Source of the DNA: Gymnorhina tibicen
Lineage: Eukaryota; Chordata; Aves; Passeriformes; Artamidae
Assembly (NCBI GenBank): GCA_013399875.1
Contig: VXAZ01000607.1
Coordinates: 558,001-622,000, forward strand
DNA: 64,000 nucleotides
Direction of reading: 5' to 3'
The translations under genes and the position numbers were made by a program. The notes below the pieces were generated by a model. The model saw nothing but the letters and a program-made list of their open reading frames with translations. It ran no database searches and was not told the origin of the DNA. This document shows positions 1 through 10,610 of this stretch, piece by piece. Each line of letters starts with the position of its first letter. The stretch's first letter is position 1.

Positions 1-300
1 CCACAAAAAGCCTTGTAATTCCTGAAGCCTGGACTCCAATTAATTTTTTTTGAGTGGTCGTAAGCAAGAGGAAAAAAATCTGCACAGGCAGGACAAATGT
101 TCTCCTAATTACCTAAACACTTTATTAACCAAAGCTAATTAAAGCATTTCTTGGAGTCTGACAAATGTCTGGAATTACTCAATTTAGAAGTTAGTTTTGT
201 CTCCCGTAATTTATACAGCGATGGAAAGTTGGGGAGGGGGGGAATATCTTTCAACTAATGTTTTTTATTAAAGCTGACAGCAATAATTAGTTATTTGCTA
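1..300. promoter_or_regulatory. AT-rich island, candidate conserved non-coding element (runs off left edge)
   Basis: Clearly AT-richer than the following sequence, with closely spaced homeodomain-type cores (CCAATTAATT near 36, CTAATTACC near 113, GCTAATTAAAG near 133) and no coding frame across it. This clustering is typical of vertebrate developmental enhancers. Conservation is inferred from composition only. The element is cut by the left edge, so its true extent is unknown. Confidence 0.45.
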
Positions 301-829
301 CTAATGGGGTGGCCCCTGGAGGGAAATTTGCCGAGATGGATGGCTTGGGCTCATGCCAGCAGTAATTGGTCTGAGCGTGGTCAGGCGCTGCCAGGGCGTC
401 CCGAATGCAGCCGGCACCGCGCTCCAGGCCCTGCCTTCCATCCCGGCCTCCCGGAGCCCCGGCAGCTCTGGAGATGGAGCCTGGCAGGAACGGCAGCAGG
501 AAATGAGGCTGGAAGTTGGGAATTGCAGCTGGGGGTTTACAGGGAGCTCCCATTTCTCTGGGAATAAGAATTTCGTGTTGTGCCACTCTGGTGGACGGTT
601 GCTGGCGAGTACAAGGGATCCGCAGTAAAAATTTCCTTTTTTTTCTTCCAGGGAATATCTGGTTGTGCTCTTCAGGGGTCAGTGGGAAAAGCACTGGGCC
701 TGGATGTAAAGCTGTGCCTGATTATGAGAGAAGAAGAGAAGAGAAGAGAAAAGTTTAATGCTGAGCACTTACCATGGGCTTTTACCTCGCTGTTTCTCAT
801 CGCTGGAGTCAACTGACTACAGCTCTTCT
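301..829. other. GC-rich spacer with a short GAGAA repeat
   Basis: Mixed sequence with no convincing coding frame. A short purine microsatellite of GAGAA-like units lies at about 727-753. The overlapping open frames on both strands have no domain and mutually exclusive reading frames. Confidence 0.5.
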
Positions 830-1165
830 TAAAAGTAGGTTTCTGGTTTCCACAGACGCAGAAAAAGCCCCGATCACGGGAAACTAATGAGCTCTGCAGG
901 TTCAGAAATCAGAATGCAAAGAAAGAGGATCCAGATTTTCTTTTCATCTCCTTTTTTTTGAGCTTGACATATAATTTTGAATGCTCACATTGTCAATACC
1001 TTTTGTTTCTCATCCTTCCTATAAACTGCAAATGATCCAATTATAGAGTAAAAGGAACAGAAAAGGGGGAAAGCAAGAGGAATAGAATAATCTATGGGGG
1101 AAAGAAAGTAGCTAAGATGAAAAGCTAATGAAACAACAAATCCAAAGCAGTGCGGACAAATTAAA
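830..1165. promoter_or_regulatory. AT-rich island, candidate regulatory element
   Basis: AT-rich block between GC-rich flanks, with a CCAATTATAGAG segment near 1037 and purine-rich stretches. No coding potential is visible. The enhancer interpretation is inferred from composition and is weaker here than for the homeodomain-dense islands. Confidence 0.3.
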
Positions 1166-2234
1166 GGGGGTTTGGAGTCAGACAGGGAGGGGAGGGCAAG
1201 GCAAGGATTCAGGTCTGTCCCTTGGCCTCCCGCATCTCCACCTGGTCTGGGCTCCCTCCCTCTGGCTGACTCCTGAGCCCCCACTGGGTTCCATCACACA
1301 CACGGCTGCCCTGGGACAGCCCAGGCCGCGCCGTGTCCGTGCCCAGGGGTGCCCCTCTGTGGGCTCAGACGGATCAGCCCTGTGCAGCCAGGGAGGATCT
1401 CTGCAGCCTGGCATGGAAAGATCTATTTTCCTTCTCTTTTTTTTCCCCAAGAGGGAGAGGAGAGACGTGTCACAGGCTGGGAAATGCGCTGAAAGTGCTC
1501 CGCTGGAGAGGTTAAGTGGGGAGCCTCGGCGGGCGCGTGACCGCTGTGCTGTTCCGCGGCAGGGCCTGACACTGGAAGCCGTGGCTGAGGCAGGGCTCGG
1601 TGTCGGGGCCGTGTGATGAGGTGTTCCACATGGCCCGGCCTTGCTGGCACCGCCACGGCTCCCCACGCGCTCCACGCTGGGCGTTTGCTCCGGGCTCTGG
1701 CCGTGCCGGCAGCCCCGGCGCCCGGAGCCCCTTTCCCAGCCGTGCCCACAGGACGGGACCTCGTGTCCCAGAGCCTCTCCACAGCCCAAAACCTCTCATC
1801 CCACGCTTGAGCCCCAAGCCGTCGGCACGGACCCAAAGGGCACCGTCCCACCCCGTGGCATCCCTGCCCACATTCCCAGGAAAGGGGCATCTCCCCTTCC
1901 TCTCCTTGCTCTTCACCCCCAGCCCTCCCGAGCTGGGACACGTGGGCACAGGCTCCGGGACCCCGCCCTGGGACCCACGGGAGCGGTGCCTTGCCCACGG
2001 CAGAGCCCCGGGAGCCCCTGCATCAGCTCCAGATCGCTGCATTCCCGCCTGGGAGAGCCTCACAATTCCCGTGTCTCTCCCTGGAAGATGCCCACGGTGG
2101 CAGCCGGGGCAAGATCAGGGTCCGTGTGGGCAAAGCCCCAGCTGCATCCCGGCATTCCCAGTGGGAACGCCACGCTCCAGCTCCCTGCAGGCTCCCTCGT
2201 GCTGCAGGGCCCTGGAGACACCAAAAAGGCAACT
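1166..2234. other. GC-rich intergenic or intronic spacer, no gene seen
   Basis: About 1.1 kb of GC-rich sequence. Open frames of up to about 230 codons occur on both strands, overlap each other, and are dominated by Pro, Ser, Gly, Arg and Ala without motif, domain or convincing splice context. I see nothing in it that supports a gene or repeat. Confidence 0.55.
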
Positions 2235-3060
2235 CAGGAGGAAAAAAAACCCACTTTATTTTAAAGCTTTTAAGGGAATATTGTGAAGAATGGAAAGGGG
2301 TTTTGATCTTTCTTTTTTCCCCAAACTAAAAAAAAAAAAAAAAAGCTTTTAAAATAAATAGCATTCAGTGTCTCTTATTTGAGTAATTCTTTGCCAGCAA
2401 TAAATGTGTCACTCTAAAGTGCTTTATTTAGAAATAAAAAAATGTTTTTCTTTGCAGAGTGCTCCATGTTACAGCGAGTTACAGGCTGGGAATGAAATCC
2501 TCCTCCTCTCGCTGCATCCCCCTCCCTGCGAGATACATTCATATATTCTCCTATAATCTGATCTAGGTTATAAAAATATAAAAAAAAGAGAAAAAATAGA
2601 GAGACATCTGGCTCTCCCACACATCTGACATTTCCCTTTATGCCTGGTTTAACTTTTTTATGACTGCCTGGGTTCGCTTCATTGGAGAATTTCTCCCTTC
2701 AGATGAGTTTCCTGTTTTATGCTGAAATTTTCCTTTAGACAAACCTGGTAATTTTTCAAGTTAAAATGTGTATGTTTTAAGCACTTAGGAAGTTTAAGGA
2801 TCCGACTGACGGGGACATAAATCCCAGTTTATTCACACTGGAGTCCCTGTGTCTGACTGATCCTTTAAAAAAAAAAAAAAAAAAAAGGGAAAGAATGAGC
2901 CTGGCATATTTTTTACTTGTTTTACAGTAGGAAAAAAAAAAGCCTCAAACTGTCAATCCAGTGAGTAATTTATTAGTGCCTGCTCACACTTCCAAGCCTT
3001 TATGTGCTAATCCAGGGAAGGCAGCACTTCCTCAAGCACTTACTTGTTTAACAGGAGAGG
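2235..3060. promoter_or_regulatory. Long AT-rich island with A-tracts, candidate conserved non-coding block
   Basis: About 800 bp of sustained AT-rich sequence with A-tracts at about 2329-2344, 2866-2886 and 2932-2941, T-rich stretches, and TAAT-type cores. No frame stays open. A long fold-back (2793-2868) sits inside it. It ends sharply in GC-rich DNA after about 3060. The A-tracts could be poly(A) relics of old retroposons, but no retroposon body is recognisable upstream of them. Confidence 0.45.
2793..2868. repeat. Imperfect inverted repeat (hairpin of about 76 nt)
   Basis: The left end TTTAAGGATC pairs with the right end GATCCTTTAAA with one bulge. Inner pairings include GAC with GTC, a GGGAC/GTCCC helix (2812-2816 with 2843-2847), and a CCAGT/ACTGG tip (2824-2828 with 2837-2841) around a loop of about 8 nt. 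The stem has several mismatches. It could be a small fold-back element or a structured RNA, or coincidence. Transcription is unknown. Confidence 0.5.
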
Positions 3061-4039
3061 AAAAGGGGGCTGATGGGGTCTCCCTGCTTTGGGGCAGCTT
3101 CTCCTCAGGGCATGGATGGGGGTGCCCGGGGAGTTCTGGCTCTGCCCAGGTACCACGGCATCTCTCCCACCCCCCTCATCCTCCCTTCAGCTCCCTGTGG
3201 GTGTCTTAGAATGCAGGATCACGTCCTGGACGCGGGCAGGACGAGCCCTGGGGTTCGGTAATGAGGAGGAGGAAAAATACACAATCCAAAAAGGCAGGAA
3301 AATAAATGACCAAAGCAGAGCAGGGAAGGAAAACCTGTCATGCCCTGAGCTGGTGTTGAACGGGGTCTGCAGGTGCCCGGGCCCGCGGGTGGGGGTTTGG
3401 AACCGCAGGTGACACTGCAGGAACCCGTGTCACGTCCCCAGGAGCGCGGGAAGGGACACCGAGCTCGGGCACTGTTTCACGGCAGCGTCCCCGGAACAAG
3501 CCCTTGGAAGCCGGTTAAAGCTGGTTTCTGAAAGGCCCTGGAAAAAGGCAGAGGCAAAACTTCAGGGAAGAGCAAGAAGCCAGATTTGGAGAGATCTCCT
3601 CCTCCCCCGAGCCTCACTCACCGGCTCTCTGACCACCTCCCCAGCACCCGAGCCCCCTCCTCTGCACCACCCGAGACAGACACCGGCATTTCCCCCTCTC
3701 CGTCCTGTGGCTGGAGCTGGAGGACATCTCCACGGCTGCTGGCTGGTGAGCTGCCTGCCGGCCCGTCAGCAGAAAAACCAGCATCCCCTTCCCTCCAGCT
3801 AATTCCGCCCCTGGTTCTGGGCGAAGGCAGCTGGGGAGAGGCTCTGTGTGACAACCGCACTTCCATCCCCGTCCCGCTTCCTCCACTGGGAACAAGGGAT
3901 GTTTACTGCTGGGGGCTGGGGGGCTGGGAGGGCTCCTGTGTCCCCCTGGGGGCCCCTGCGTCCCCCTGCCCACCGCAAAGTGGCCTTAGGAGAGAGCGGC
4001 GGGGGCCAGGGGGACTCGATTCCAGCGCAAGCTCAGCTT
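3061..4039. other. GC-rich spacer with a G-quadruplex motif
   Basis: No gene or interspersed repeat is seen. A canonical four-run G-quadruplex motif lies on the plus strand at about 3911-3932, with runs of 5, 6, 3 and 3 G separated by CT, CT and A. The remaining open frames are low complexity and overlap on both strands. Confidence 0.5.
3911..3932 (+). other. Canonical G-quadruplex motif
   Basis: Four G-runs of at least three with loops of 1-2 nt are visible directly (GGGGG, CT, GGGGGG, CT, GGG, A, GGG). Such short loops favour a stable quadruplex in single-stranded DNA or RNA. No promoter or gene is visible next to it. Confidence 0.7.
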
Positions 4040-4325
4040 TCAGGTTCCATCCAAATGCCTAATTAAATTTTCAGAGTGCTAACTGCTCGGGATCCAACAC
4101 AAATAGCTGCAGAAGCCAGAGGGAAAGCAGAGAAAGAATGGAGGGAGGTCGGGGGGAGGAAGGAGGGAGAAACCTAAAACAAATAAATTAATTAAACAAA
4201 TAAACAGGGAGAGAAATAACAAAGGGAAAGTAAACCAAAAGCAGCAGCAGCCCTGGCCGCCAGAGCACTCATTAGCTGCGGGAGAGGAGGGAAGTGTCTC
4301 GCTGTCTGGGGCTGTCATCCTTCAT
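4040..4325. promoter_or_regulatory. AT-rich and purine-rich island beside a CpG island
   Basis: Begins with a CCTAATTAAATTTTC segment, then a purine-rich tract (about 4130-4170), then AAATTAATTAAAC and CATTAGC motifs. It lies directly against the CpG-dense segment that follows. An AT-rich homeodomain-site block abutting a CpG island is a common enhancer or promoter arrangement near developmental genes. Function is inferred. Confidence 0.4.
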
Positions 4326-4329
4326 CCTG

Positions 4330-5035
4330 ACGAGCACTTAGGGAGTCGCGACCCCTTTCAGCATCGCCATGCAGGCAATCAGCCCCTCGCATCGGTCACC
4401 GCCGCCGCATCCCCGCCTTGCCTCCGGCGCGCTCGGCAAGAGGGATATTATATCCCCGCAAGGCAGGGATGGGGGAGGCTGCTGCCCACGCCGCCCCCCT
4501 GCCTGCAGCTCATGCCAGGGTGGGCAGGGAAGGGCCAGCAGCGAAGGCAGGAGCTGCCGAGCCGCGGCCCCGCCCGGTGCCCGCAGCCCTGGGGGTGCCC
4601 CCGGCCCCTGGCCCCGGGAGAGGCGCATCGGTTTGTGCACATCCCGAGCTGCCGGCGAGCACCGGGCGCAGCTGGGCTTAAAGGGAAAAAATCCAGTGTC
4701 GTCCGCCAAGGAGGAGCCCGAGAGCGGTTCGTGGCGAGGGCAGGGGCTGGGGGGGCTGTGACCCCCGGGCCGTGGGGAAGGGGGACCGCAGGGGACCCGC
4801 GGAGCCGGGCGAGGAGCGGGGCTGCTCCCGGGGCACAGCCGGCTGCCCCTGCCCAGCTCGCCTGGAGCGCTGGGATAATCTGGAGCATGGCTAATGCCAA
4901 GGGAGGCTGAGCTGGAGCTCCGGAGCCGCGGCCCGGCGCGGGGGCTGCCGCTATCTGCCTCTGCCCGGCGCTGACAGCAGCGCATCCCTACCTGCCACAG
5001 GGGAGCAGCCGCCGGCTCGGGGTGCTCGTGGCGAG
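4330..5035. promoter_or_regulatory. CpG-dense segment (candidate CpG island, orphan)
   Basis: Roughly 60 or more CpG dinucleotides are visible in about 700 bp, far above most of the window. The densest parts are 4381-4440, 4561-4720 and 4921-5035. Long open frames on both strands (for example 276 codons on minus) follow from the GC content and have no domain. On the minus strand a CAG|GTAGGG donor-like site lies at about 4988-4996, so a minus-strand first exon is conceivable but unsupported. It could be a promoter, an alternative promoter or a Polycomb-type island. Confidence 0.5.
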
Positions 5036-5569
5036 AGGAGGAGGACACGGCAGTCCTGGGCTTGTTCCAGTCAGGTTCACCGTGACACAGAGCCAGCGGT
5101 GCCACGGTTCCCTCTCCATGAAGCCGCAGCTCCGAACGCACCGCGACACCTCTGGATTTCCTCTGCAAACATTGCTTGTTCTGCTGGACTGTTTGCTCCT
5201 CGCCAACACACGGGAGATTTGTCCGGGTGCTTCAACACCTCGAGAGCAAACAGTGTGTGGTTATTTAAGCAAAAAAAAGCAAACACTTCTTCCACCGAAA
5301 CGTGGAGTTAAAAAAAGACAAGGGAAGAAAGGGATGTGCCTGTACCCTGTGAGAGGATGCAGAGCATCAGGACCACCCTGGCAGTGCTGGGACAGGCAGG
5401 CCCATGCTGGGGGAGCTGGGGCAAGGGGTAGCACACAGGTCTGACTGGCTTTGCCACACTCGTGCCCCTTTTCGGGAGCCTCTGCTTGGTTCCATGCCCT
5501 GCACGGGGTGCCACAGCCTGTGGGCAGGGCCACCCCAAGGCACCACTGGTTCAGAGCCGCTGCTGCTAC
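5036..5569. other. Mixed spacer, no gene seen
   Basis: Moderate-GC sequence with short overlapping frames on both strands and no recognisable protein, repeat or RNA. A short A-rich stretch occurs near 5270-5330. Confidence 0.5.
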
Positions 5570-5625
5570 AGCTCAAACCTTTAATTTTAATTTATTTCTT
5601 TCTCTACTTTCCCTAAAAAGAAACA

Positions 5626-5670
5626 GAACCTCTGTTTCAGTTTCCTCTGATTCCATAAAGGAATATCAGT
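5626..5670 (+). repeat. Possible MIR SINE fragment
   Basis: The segment GAACCTCTGTTTCAGTTTCC followed by a CCATAAAGGAATAT-like stretch resembles the internal MIR part that reads AACCTCT...CTCAGTTTCCTC...TGTAAAATGGGGATAAT. Only about 45 bp can be aligned by eye, so this may be chance similarity. Confidence 0.35.
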
Positions 5671-5683
5671 TACACTGTGAGTC

Positions 5684-5737
5684 CAATTTATTCTTTTCTA
5701 TGTATTCATTCAATTTATTCTTTTCTATGTATTCATT
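5684..5737 (+). repeat. Perfect 27-bp tandem duplication
   Basis: A 27-nt unit starting CAATTTATTC and ending TATTCATT occurs at 5684-5710 and is repeated without a mismatch at 5711-5737. Identity implies a recent duplication, or strong constraint, inside an otherwise old-looking AT-rich island. Confidence 0.9.
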
Positions 5738-6010
5738 AAATCCCAGGTTGTTACTGCGCTATTTAATGGAATTGATGGTGTAATTAAGCTACAGGCAGAC
5801 ATTAACCACCAGAACTGTCAGGGAGGTTTAGGATCCTTTACTGCTCTGCTCCCGGTGTTATATGGCTCTTGGTTTCATAACGATGACTCAAGCCAGTTAT
5901 ACCCAAATATCCCCTGGCCTCTGCAGAATGAGTCCGGATTTACCCCAACGAGCCCCAGCTTCAGGTTTCGTAACGTGGGAACGATGATCTCATCCCGCTG
6001 CTGGGGGCTG

Positions 6011-6659
6011 GAGCAAGGGGAGCAGTCTGGGACGGTTTGCAAATCACTCTGAGCTTCACCAAAGCGCTGATGTGTTGCTGCTCTCAGAGGCACCAGCTCC
6101 ACAGACATGAGCAGCTCTAACACGTGTGCGAGTGCCTGACCCCATTTTCACTCCTATTCAGGGAACTGGATCCAGTTTGACGCTGCTGACAGTCCCACCC
6201 AGCACTCCGTCCTGTGCCGAAATCCTCTTTTCTCCCCCGCAATCAAATCTGCTCGGGTCCCTCCCCTCCCCATCAAGGGTAGCCCAAACCACAGACATGG
6301 GCTGGAGCACCCTCACCATCCCCATGGCCGGAGCAAAGGCAGCACTGAGAGGCTCAGAGCCTCCCCAGCACTGAGGTGCCTCCCTCCTCCTGGGCTTGAG
6401 CATCCCCCGTGCTCCTCCAGCACCTTTGGCTCCCACCAGGCACGGTGCAAACCCCCCAGCAGGTAAATACTGCCCGCTGGAATTTGCCTGCACCCGGAGA
6501 ACTGGGATTGGCTCTGTCAGCCAAGGAGATGTCCAGCTCCGGGCGGAGGCTGGAGCAGAGGGAAACTGGTGGGCAGCACCCACACTCCTGGGACAGCCAC
6601 AGCTCTTCCCCGCTCTGTGCCTGAGGCTGAACCTCCCAGAGGCTTTGGGGATGGAGGTG
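6011..6659. other. GC-rich spacer, no gene seen
   Basis: Overlapping frames of up to 141 codons on both strands show no domain and no codon-like periodicity by eye. No repeats are recognised. Confidence 0.5.
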
Positions 6660-6930
6660 AGGCCATAAAAACAACTGCCATTGCGTTCAGAGATTGCTTC
6701 CCGAGCCTTATCTGCCTGGAGATATCAGCATCTGATCACACGGTAGTTACCAGGCCACATTTGCACTAATTGGCTCTCTGGAGTAAAGTTACCTCCGATC
6801 TGCGTGTCCTGGGTGCTCAGCAGGAGGCGATTTACAGCCCGACAGGTTCTCTGGGATGATCTAACAGGGATTAGCTGCAGCCACCAGCCAGGGAGCCAGG
6901 GACCCTCGCCAGACACACGTCTGCAAGCTT
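6660..6930. promoter_or_regulatory. Candidate regulatory island
   Basis: Lower GC than its flanks, with GATA-type sites (CTTATCTGCC near 6708, GAGATATCAGC near 6720), TGATCACACGG, GGTAGTTACC and CACTAATTGGC cores, followed by GGGATTAGCTGC. The cluster resembles an enhancer. Conservation is inferred. Confidence 0.35.
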
Positions 6931-7549
6931 TAGGGAAAAGACGTGGCTTTTTAGGGAAGAACTGTGTCTGTGGGCTCTGCCACCATCTGTGCTCAGCCCG
7001 GGTGCCCCTTCAGGTCCCGGTCTGTCATGGTGTGGCTGCGGGTGACATCTGGTTTGCATAACGGGACGATATAATAACGTGGTGGCTTTTACGAGGGGAT
7101 GGATCCAAACCAGGGGTGGGTGTGCTGTGGGAAAGGGTGGTTCCCGTGCCTGCCTGCAGGACAAGGAGGGCTGGAGGGGCTCTTGGGGAGCGTTACCCCA
7201 TATCCCAGCACTGAGGGAAAAGGGTCTTCAGCCTTGGAGGCTCTTTGCCCTCCCTTGGTGGCCAGTTCTGCACTGCTCCTGCAGCCACCCAGCAGCACCA
7301 GCAGACCTGATCCCCACCCAGCTCAGCCGGTTTCTTCTGGTCCTCCCTGGCATCCTTGGAGTGACCAAATGCCATCTTTCCATGTCTTTTTTCCTTGTTT
7401 TCCTTCTGTAATGCCGTGTGTTTCGGAGGGCAGGCATCTCAAAGGCACCCCAACACGAAACCCACCGGTTAAACACGGGAAACGACTCTTGTGTGTCACT
7501 GCAGCTTCAGCTGAGGAACGGACACTGAGGAAAATCATGCAGAGCAGCC
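6931..7549. other. GC-rich spacer, no gene seen
   Basis: No recognisable coding region, repeat or structured RNA. The frames in both directions are short and unrelated to known families. Confidence 0.5.
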
Positions 7550-7905
7550 AAGTTAGGGGGCTTTCTACTATTATTTTATAAATCAGTTTTTCTTTACTGA
7601 AAGCGCCTCAGAAAATCTCGGAATCATCACCTGGGCGATGGGAGTTGGTAACACGGAGAGGGGCCCCTTCTCCGGGGCAGGATTTTTAATAACTTCCTCA
7701 CTGCGGGAGGCTGTTAGAGAATCTCAGCTGGAAGATTTTTTTCACCCAGCTGGATCTTGCAGTCTTCTTACATCATTAACTCACTGAGATAATTTCTGAA
7801 GAGGGGTTTGTTGGGAGTTGGTTTGATTTCCTTCCTGACAAACCTTCCAGGTAAATCTCGGTGCTTTTTTTGTTTTCCAAGGGAGAACAAAGTCTCTGAT
7901 GTGAC
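7550..7905. promoter_or_regulatory. AT-rich island, candidate enhancer
   Basis: AT-rich block with TTATTTTATAAATCAG near 7571, a TTTTTAATAACTTCC segment near 7684, and ACATCATTAACTCAC near 7769. No sustained frame. Homeodomain and MEF2-like cores are visible, and the regulatory role is inferred. Confidence 0.4.
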
Positions 7906-8159
7906 AATCACCGTGTCCTGCCAGACCAGCATGCTTGTCCCAGGGTGGGGAACACTGATGACAAATTTTGTGGCTCCTTTGGGGCAGCAAGGGCTCTGCC
8001 CGGTGGATCCTGGCTGCTCTGCTGAGTGCTGTTCCTGGGATGCTGCAGCGGTCCCGGCAGGATGCCGAGGCCCCAGAGCTGGGGCAGCAGCAGCAGCAGC
8101 TCGGAGCCTCCCGGTGCCGCGTCCTGCTCCTCAGCTCACGCTTCAATTGGCAGGTTGGA
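7906..8159. other. Short spacer with a (CAG)5 run
   Basis: GC-rich spacer. A short CAG repeat lies at about 8085-8100. The run is open in several frames and produces polyglutamine-like or polyserine-like artefacts. No gene is supported. Confidence 0.5.
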
Positions 8160-8760
8160 GGCTGAGAAGAAATGTTTCTTTCACAGCACATTACCAGCAA
8201 TCACAGTCTTTCTTTCTTCTTTATATCTAAAGAAATCCTCGCTATTGCCAGGGCCAGAGGTCAACCCTTTCCTTTCTGCTTCTCTCACTGCCACACATCT
8301 GCTCTGTTTCTCCTCTTCCAGAGCTCTGAAGTTTGTAACAGCTTGGGGTTTTTTTTTCTTATCTTCAGCTGAGCACTTGGGATTCAATTTTTTTCTTTAT
8401 ACTTCCTTTCAAGAGCCCTGCGAACAAGACTCCAGACTCTGGGACTGTTTGGGCGCCCATCCATCTCCTGAGCCCTGTGAGTCTGGCCAGGTTTTGCTCT
8501 ACCAGAAGTAACACGAGGTCATATTTTAAGTCCATAGCAAATTATTACCAGAAAATGACCCTGCAGCCATGAGTTTCCCAGGTAATCCAACTGCTGCTCT
8601 TGCATTGCTTTTAAATGAGTTGCCTTTTAATTCTATCAAGCTCTCGCTTGATCTCACGGCACAGGGAAGGATAAATATTGCTCCTACTCCAGGAAACAAA
8701 GTGGCTTTGGCTGAGAAAATATGCCTTGGGGAAAAATTGGTCTGGCCTGGCTGTAATGGA
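8160..8760. promoter_or_regulatory. AT-rich island, candidate conserved non-coding block
   Basis: AT-rich, with pyrimidine-rich segments at 8200-8420 and a denser block at 8510-8740 that contains GCAAATTATTACC, TTTTAAATGAG, TTTTAATTCTATC and GGATAAATATTG. A 64-codon plus-strand frame (8569-8763) covers the second block without a known domain. I treat the region as non-coding. Confidence 0.4.
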
Positions 8761-9769
8761 TGACACAGGTGGAGAGGGAACGGGGAAGTCTCCGTCAGGG
8801 GCTGCTCCCCTGCACGCCAGGGCCTCTCCCCATGACTCATCCCTGGCTGAGGGATGACTGAGGAGTGACAGGGGAAGCCGATCTCCATTAAACCCAAATC
8901 GTTTGTCACTGTGCAAGGAGCGGTGACAAGGAGGACAATTAGCGCGAGCGGGAGGTGATGTTTATGATGTGGAGCCGTGCCCATTAGCCAAGTGTTTATC
9001 AGCTGGGTGTTTGCCCATCCCTGAAGGGCAATGAGGGAGTTTGGTGGGGTCAGGGAAAGGCCTTGCCATCCTTCTCCAGAGCCTCAGCTTCCATTAAAAA
9101 GATCATAAAAGTGGAATAATAAAGCAGTTCTCTGCTGTCACTTGTGGCAAAGCCATCCTGAGGCAGCTGATGCCATCTGGGTTTGCAGAGAGCTTGGACC
9201 AGGATTCCCAGATGAGGAGAGCAGAGCCTGGGGAGGGCAGGGGATGCCCCATCTGTGGGTGGGCGGCCAGTCACTGGATTCTGCAGTTGTAGCCACCAAA
9301 GAGCCATCACACTGTTGCTGCTTTTAATGCTCTGGCAGCACGGGGCACAGAAGGGGTTTAATTTCTTTAAGTGCAGCCTCATTTTGCAGATCCGGCTCAG
9401 AAAATGGGATTTATCCAAAGCAGAACAAAAGCACGGGGTCACCGCAAGGAAGAACTGTGAGAGCACAGGGCACCTCCTTCCTCCCCGGGAGCCTTGAGCC
9501 ACTTCTCCCCACGGATCCACCGCTGGCCCTCGCCACCTCATTCAGTCCTTCCTTTCCAGGACCAGAGGAGGTGCCCACATTTGGCGCAAGCTGTCATCCT
9601 GCCCGGCCTGAATTTCCCAGCGAGGCCGAGGCGGAGACCTGGGCTTCCCAGAGACCTGTCCCATTTTCTGCTTTCTGCTCCAGCGGAGCCGGGAGCCCGC
9701 GGAGAGGACGCGCTGGGGTGTTCCCTGCCCAGAGCTCCGCTCCGGCAGCCTCGCGCCGGGCTCCTGCTT
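8761..9769. other. Mixed spacer with a small AT-rich island
   Basis: Mostly moderate-GC sequence with no gene. An AT-richer stretch at about 8880-9130 holds ACAATTAGCGC, CCCATTAGCC and a CATTAAAAAG segment and may be a minor regulatory element. Nothing else is recognisable. Confidence 0.4.
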
Positions 9770-9890
9770 GTTTTTGCTGTACCTGGGGGTGGATGTGGGA
9801 GTCTTTGATCATCCGGGATTACTGCAGCATTATGAGCTTTCAAACAGCAGCGGCTGCTCTGGATACAAAAGTGGGTCACGTTCGGCGCTG
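9770..9890. promoter_or_regulatory. Short candidate conserved block next to the assembly gap
   Basis: AT-richer patch containing TTTGATCATCCGGGATTA and GCATTATGAGCTTTC, flanked by GC-rich sequence on both sides. Its complexity and lack of repeats suggest a conserved element, but this is a weak inference. Confidence 0.3.
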
Positions 9891-9972
9891 TGCCTGCGCG
9901 GGTGCGGGGAATGGGGAGGCCGGGACGGGGGAGGGAGGGACGGGCTGGGGCACGGCTTGGGGGGGGCAGGGT

Positions 9973-10610
9973 NNNNNNNNNNNNNNNNNNNNNNNNNNNN
10001 NNNNNNNNNNNNNNNNNNNNNNNNNNNNNNNNNNNNNNNNNNNNNNNNNNNNNNNNNNNNNNNNNNNNNNNNNNNNNNNNNNNNNNNNNNNNNNNNNNNN
10101 NNNNNNNNNNNNNNNNNNNNNNNNNNNNNNNNNNNNNNNNNNNNNNNNNNNNNNNNNNNNNNNNNNNNNNNNNNNNNNNNNNNNNNNNNNNNNNNNNNNN
10201 NNNNNNNNNNNNNNNNNNNNNNNNNNNNNNNNNNNNNNNNNNNNNNNNNNNNNNNNNNNNNNNNNNNNNNNNNNNNNNNNNNNNNNNNNNNNNNNNNNNN
10301 NNNNNNNNNNNNNNNNNNNNNNNNNNNNNNNNNNNNNNNNNNNNNNNNNNNNNNNNNNNNNNNNNNNNNNNNNNNNNNNNNNNNNNNNNNNNNNNNNNNN
10401 NNNNNNNNNNNNNNNNNNNNNNNNNNNNNNNNNNNNNNNNNNNNNNNNNNNNNNNNNNNNNNNNNNNNNNNNNNNNNNNNNNNNNNNNNNNNNNNNNNNN
10501 NNNNNNNNNNNNNNNNNNNNNNNNNNNNNNNNNNNNNNNNNNNNNNNNNNNNNNNNNNNNNNNNNNNNNNNNNNNNNNNNNNNNNNNNNNNNNNNNNNNN
10601 NNNNNNNNNN
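9973..10610. other. Assembly gap (638 N)
   Basis: Unbroken run of N. The left flank (about 9897-9972) is strongly G-rich with many runs of three or more G. The right flank begins GGGCAGGTTC, echoing the GGGCAGGGT at the left edge. GC-rich, quadruplex-prone sequence that resists sequencing is the likely cause. Frames reported across the gap are artefacts. Confidence 0.98.

Larger units (their letters stand above)
5570..6010. promoter_or_regulatory. AT-rich island with a fresh 27-bp duplication
   Basis: AT-rich block beginning with TTTAATTTTAATTTATT. It includes a possible MIR fragment (5626-5670), a perfect 27-bp tandem duplication (5684-5737), and a GTAATTAAGC core near 5780. Short frames on both strands (65 codons plus, 82 codons minus) overlap it but contradict each other. 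Best read as non-coding, possibly regulatory. Confidence 0.4.

Noticed and set aside
2329..2941. A-tracts as poly(A) tails of retroposons
   Set aside because: No recognisable SINE, LINE or processed gene body precedes them and no target-site duplication was found.
4338..5168. 276-codon minus-strand frame over a CpG-dense segment
   Set aside because: GC-rich composition lowers stop frequency; Pro/Arg/Gly-rich with no motif.
8569..8763. 64-codon plus-strand frame with protein-like composition
   Set aside because: No homolog recognised and it coincides with an AT-rich candidate element; too short to support.
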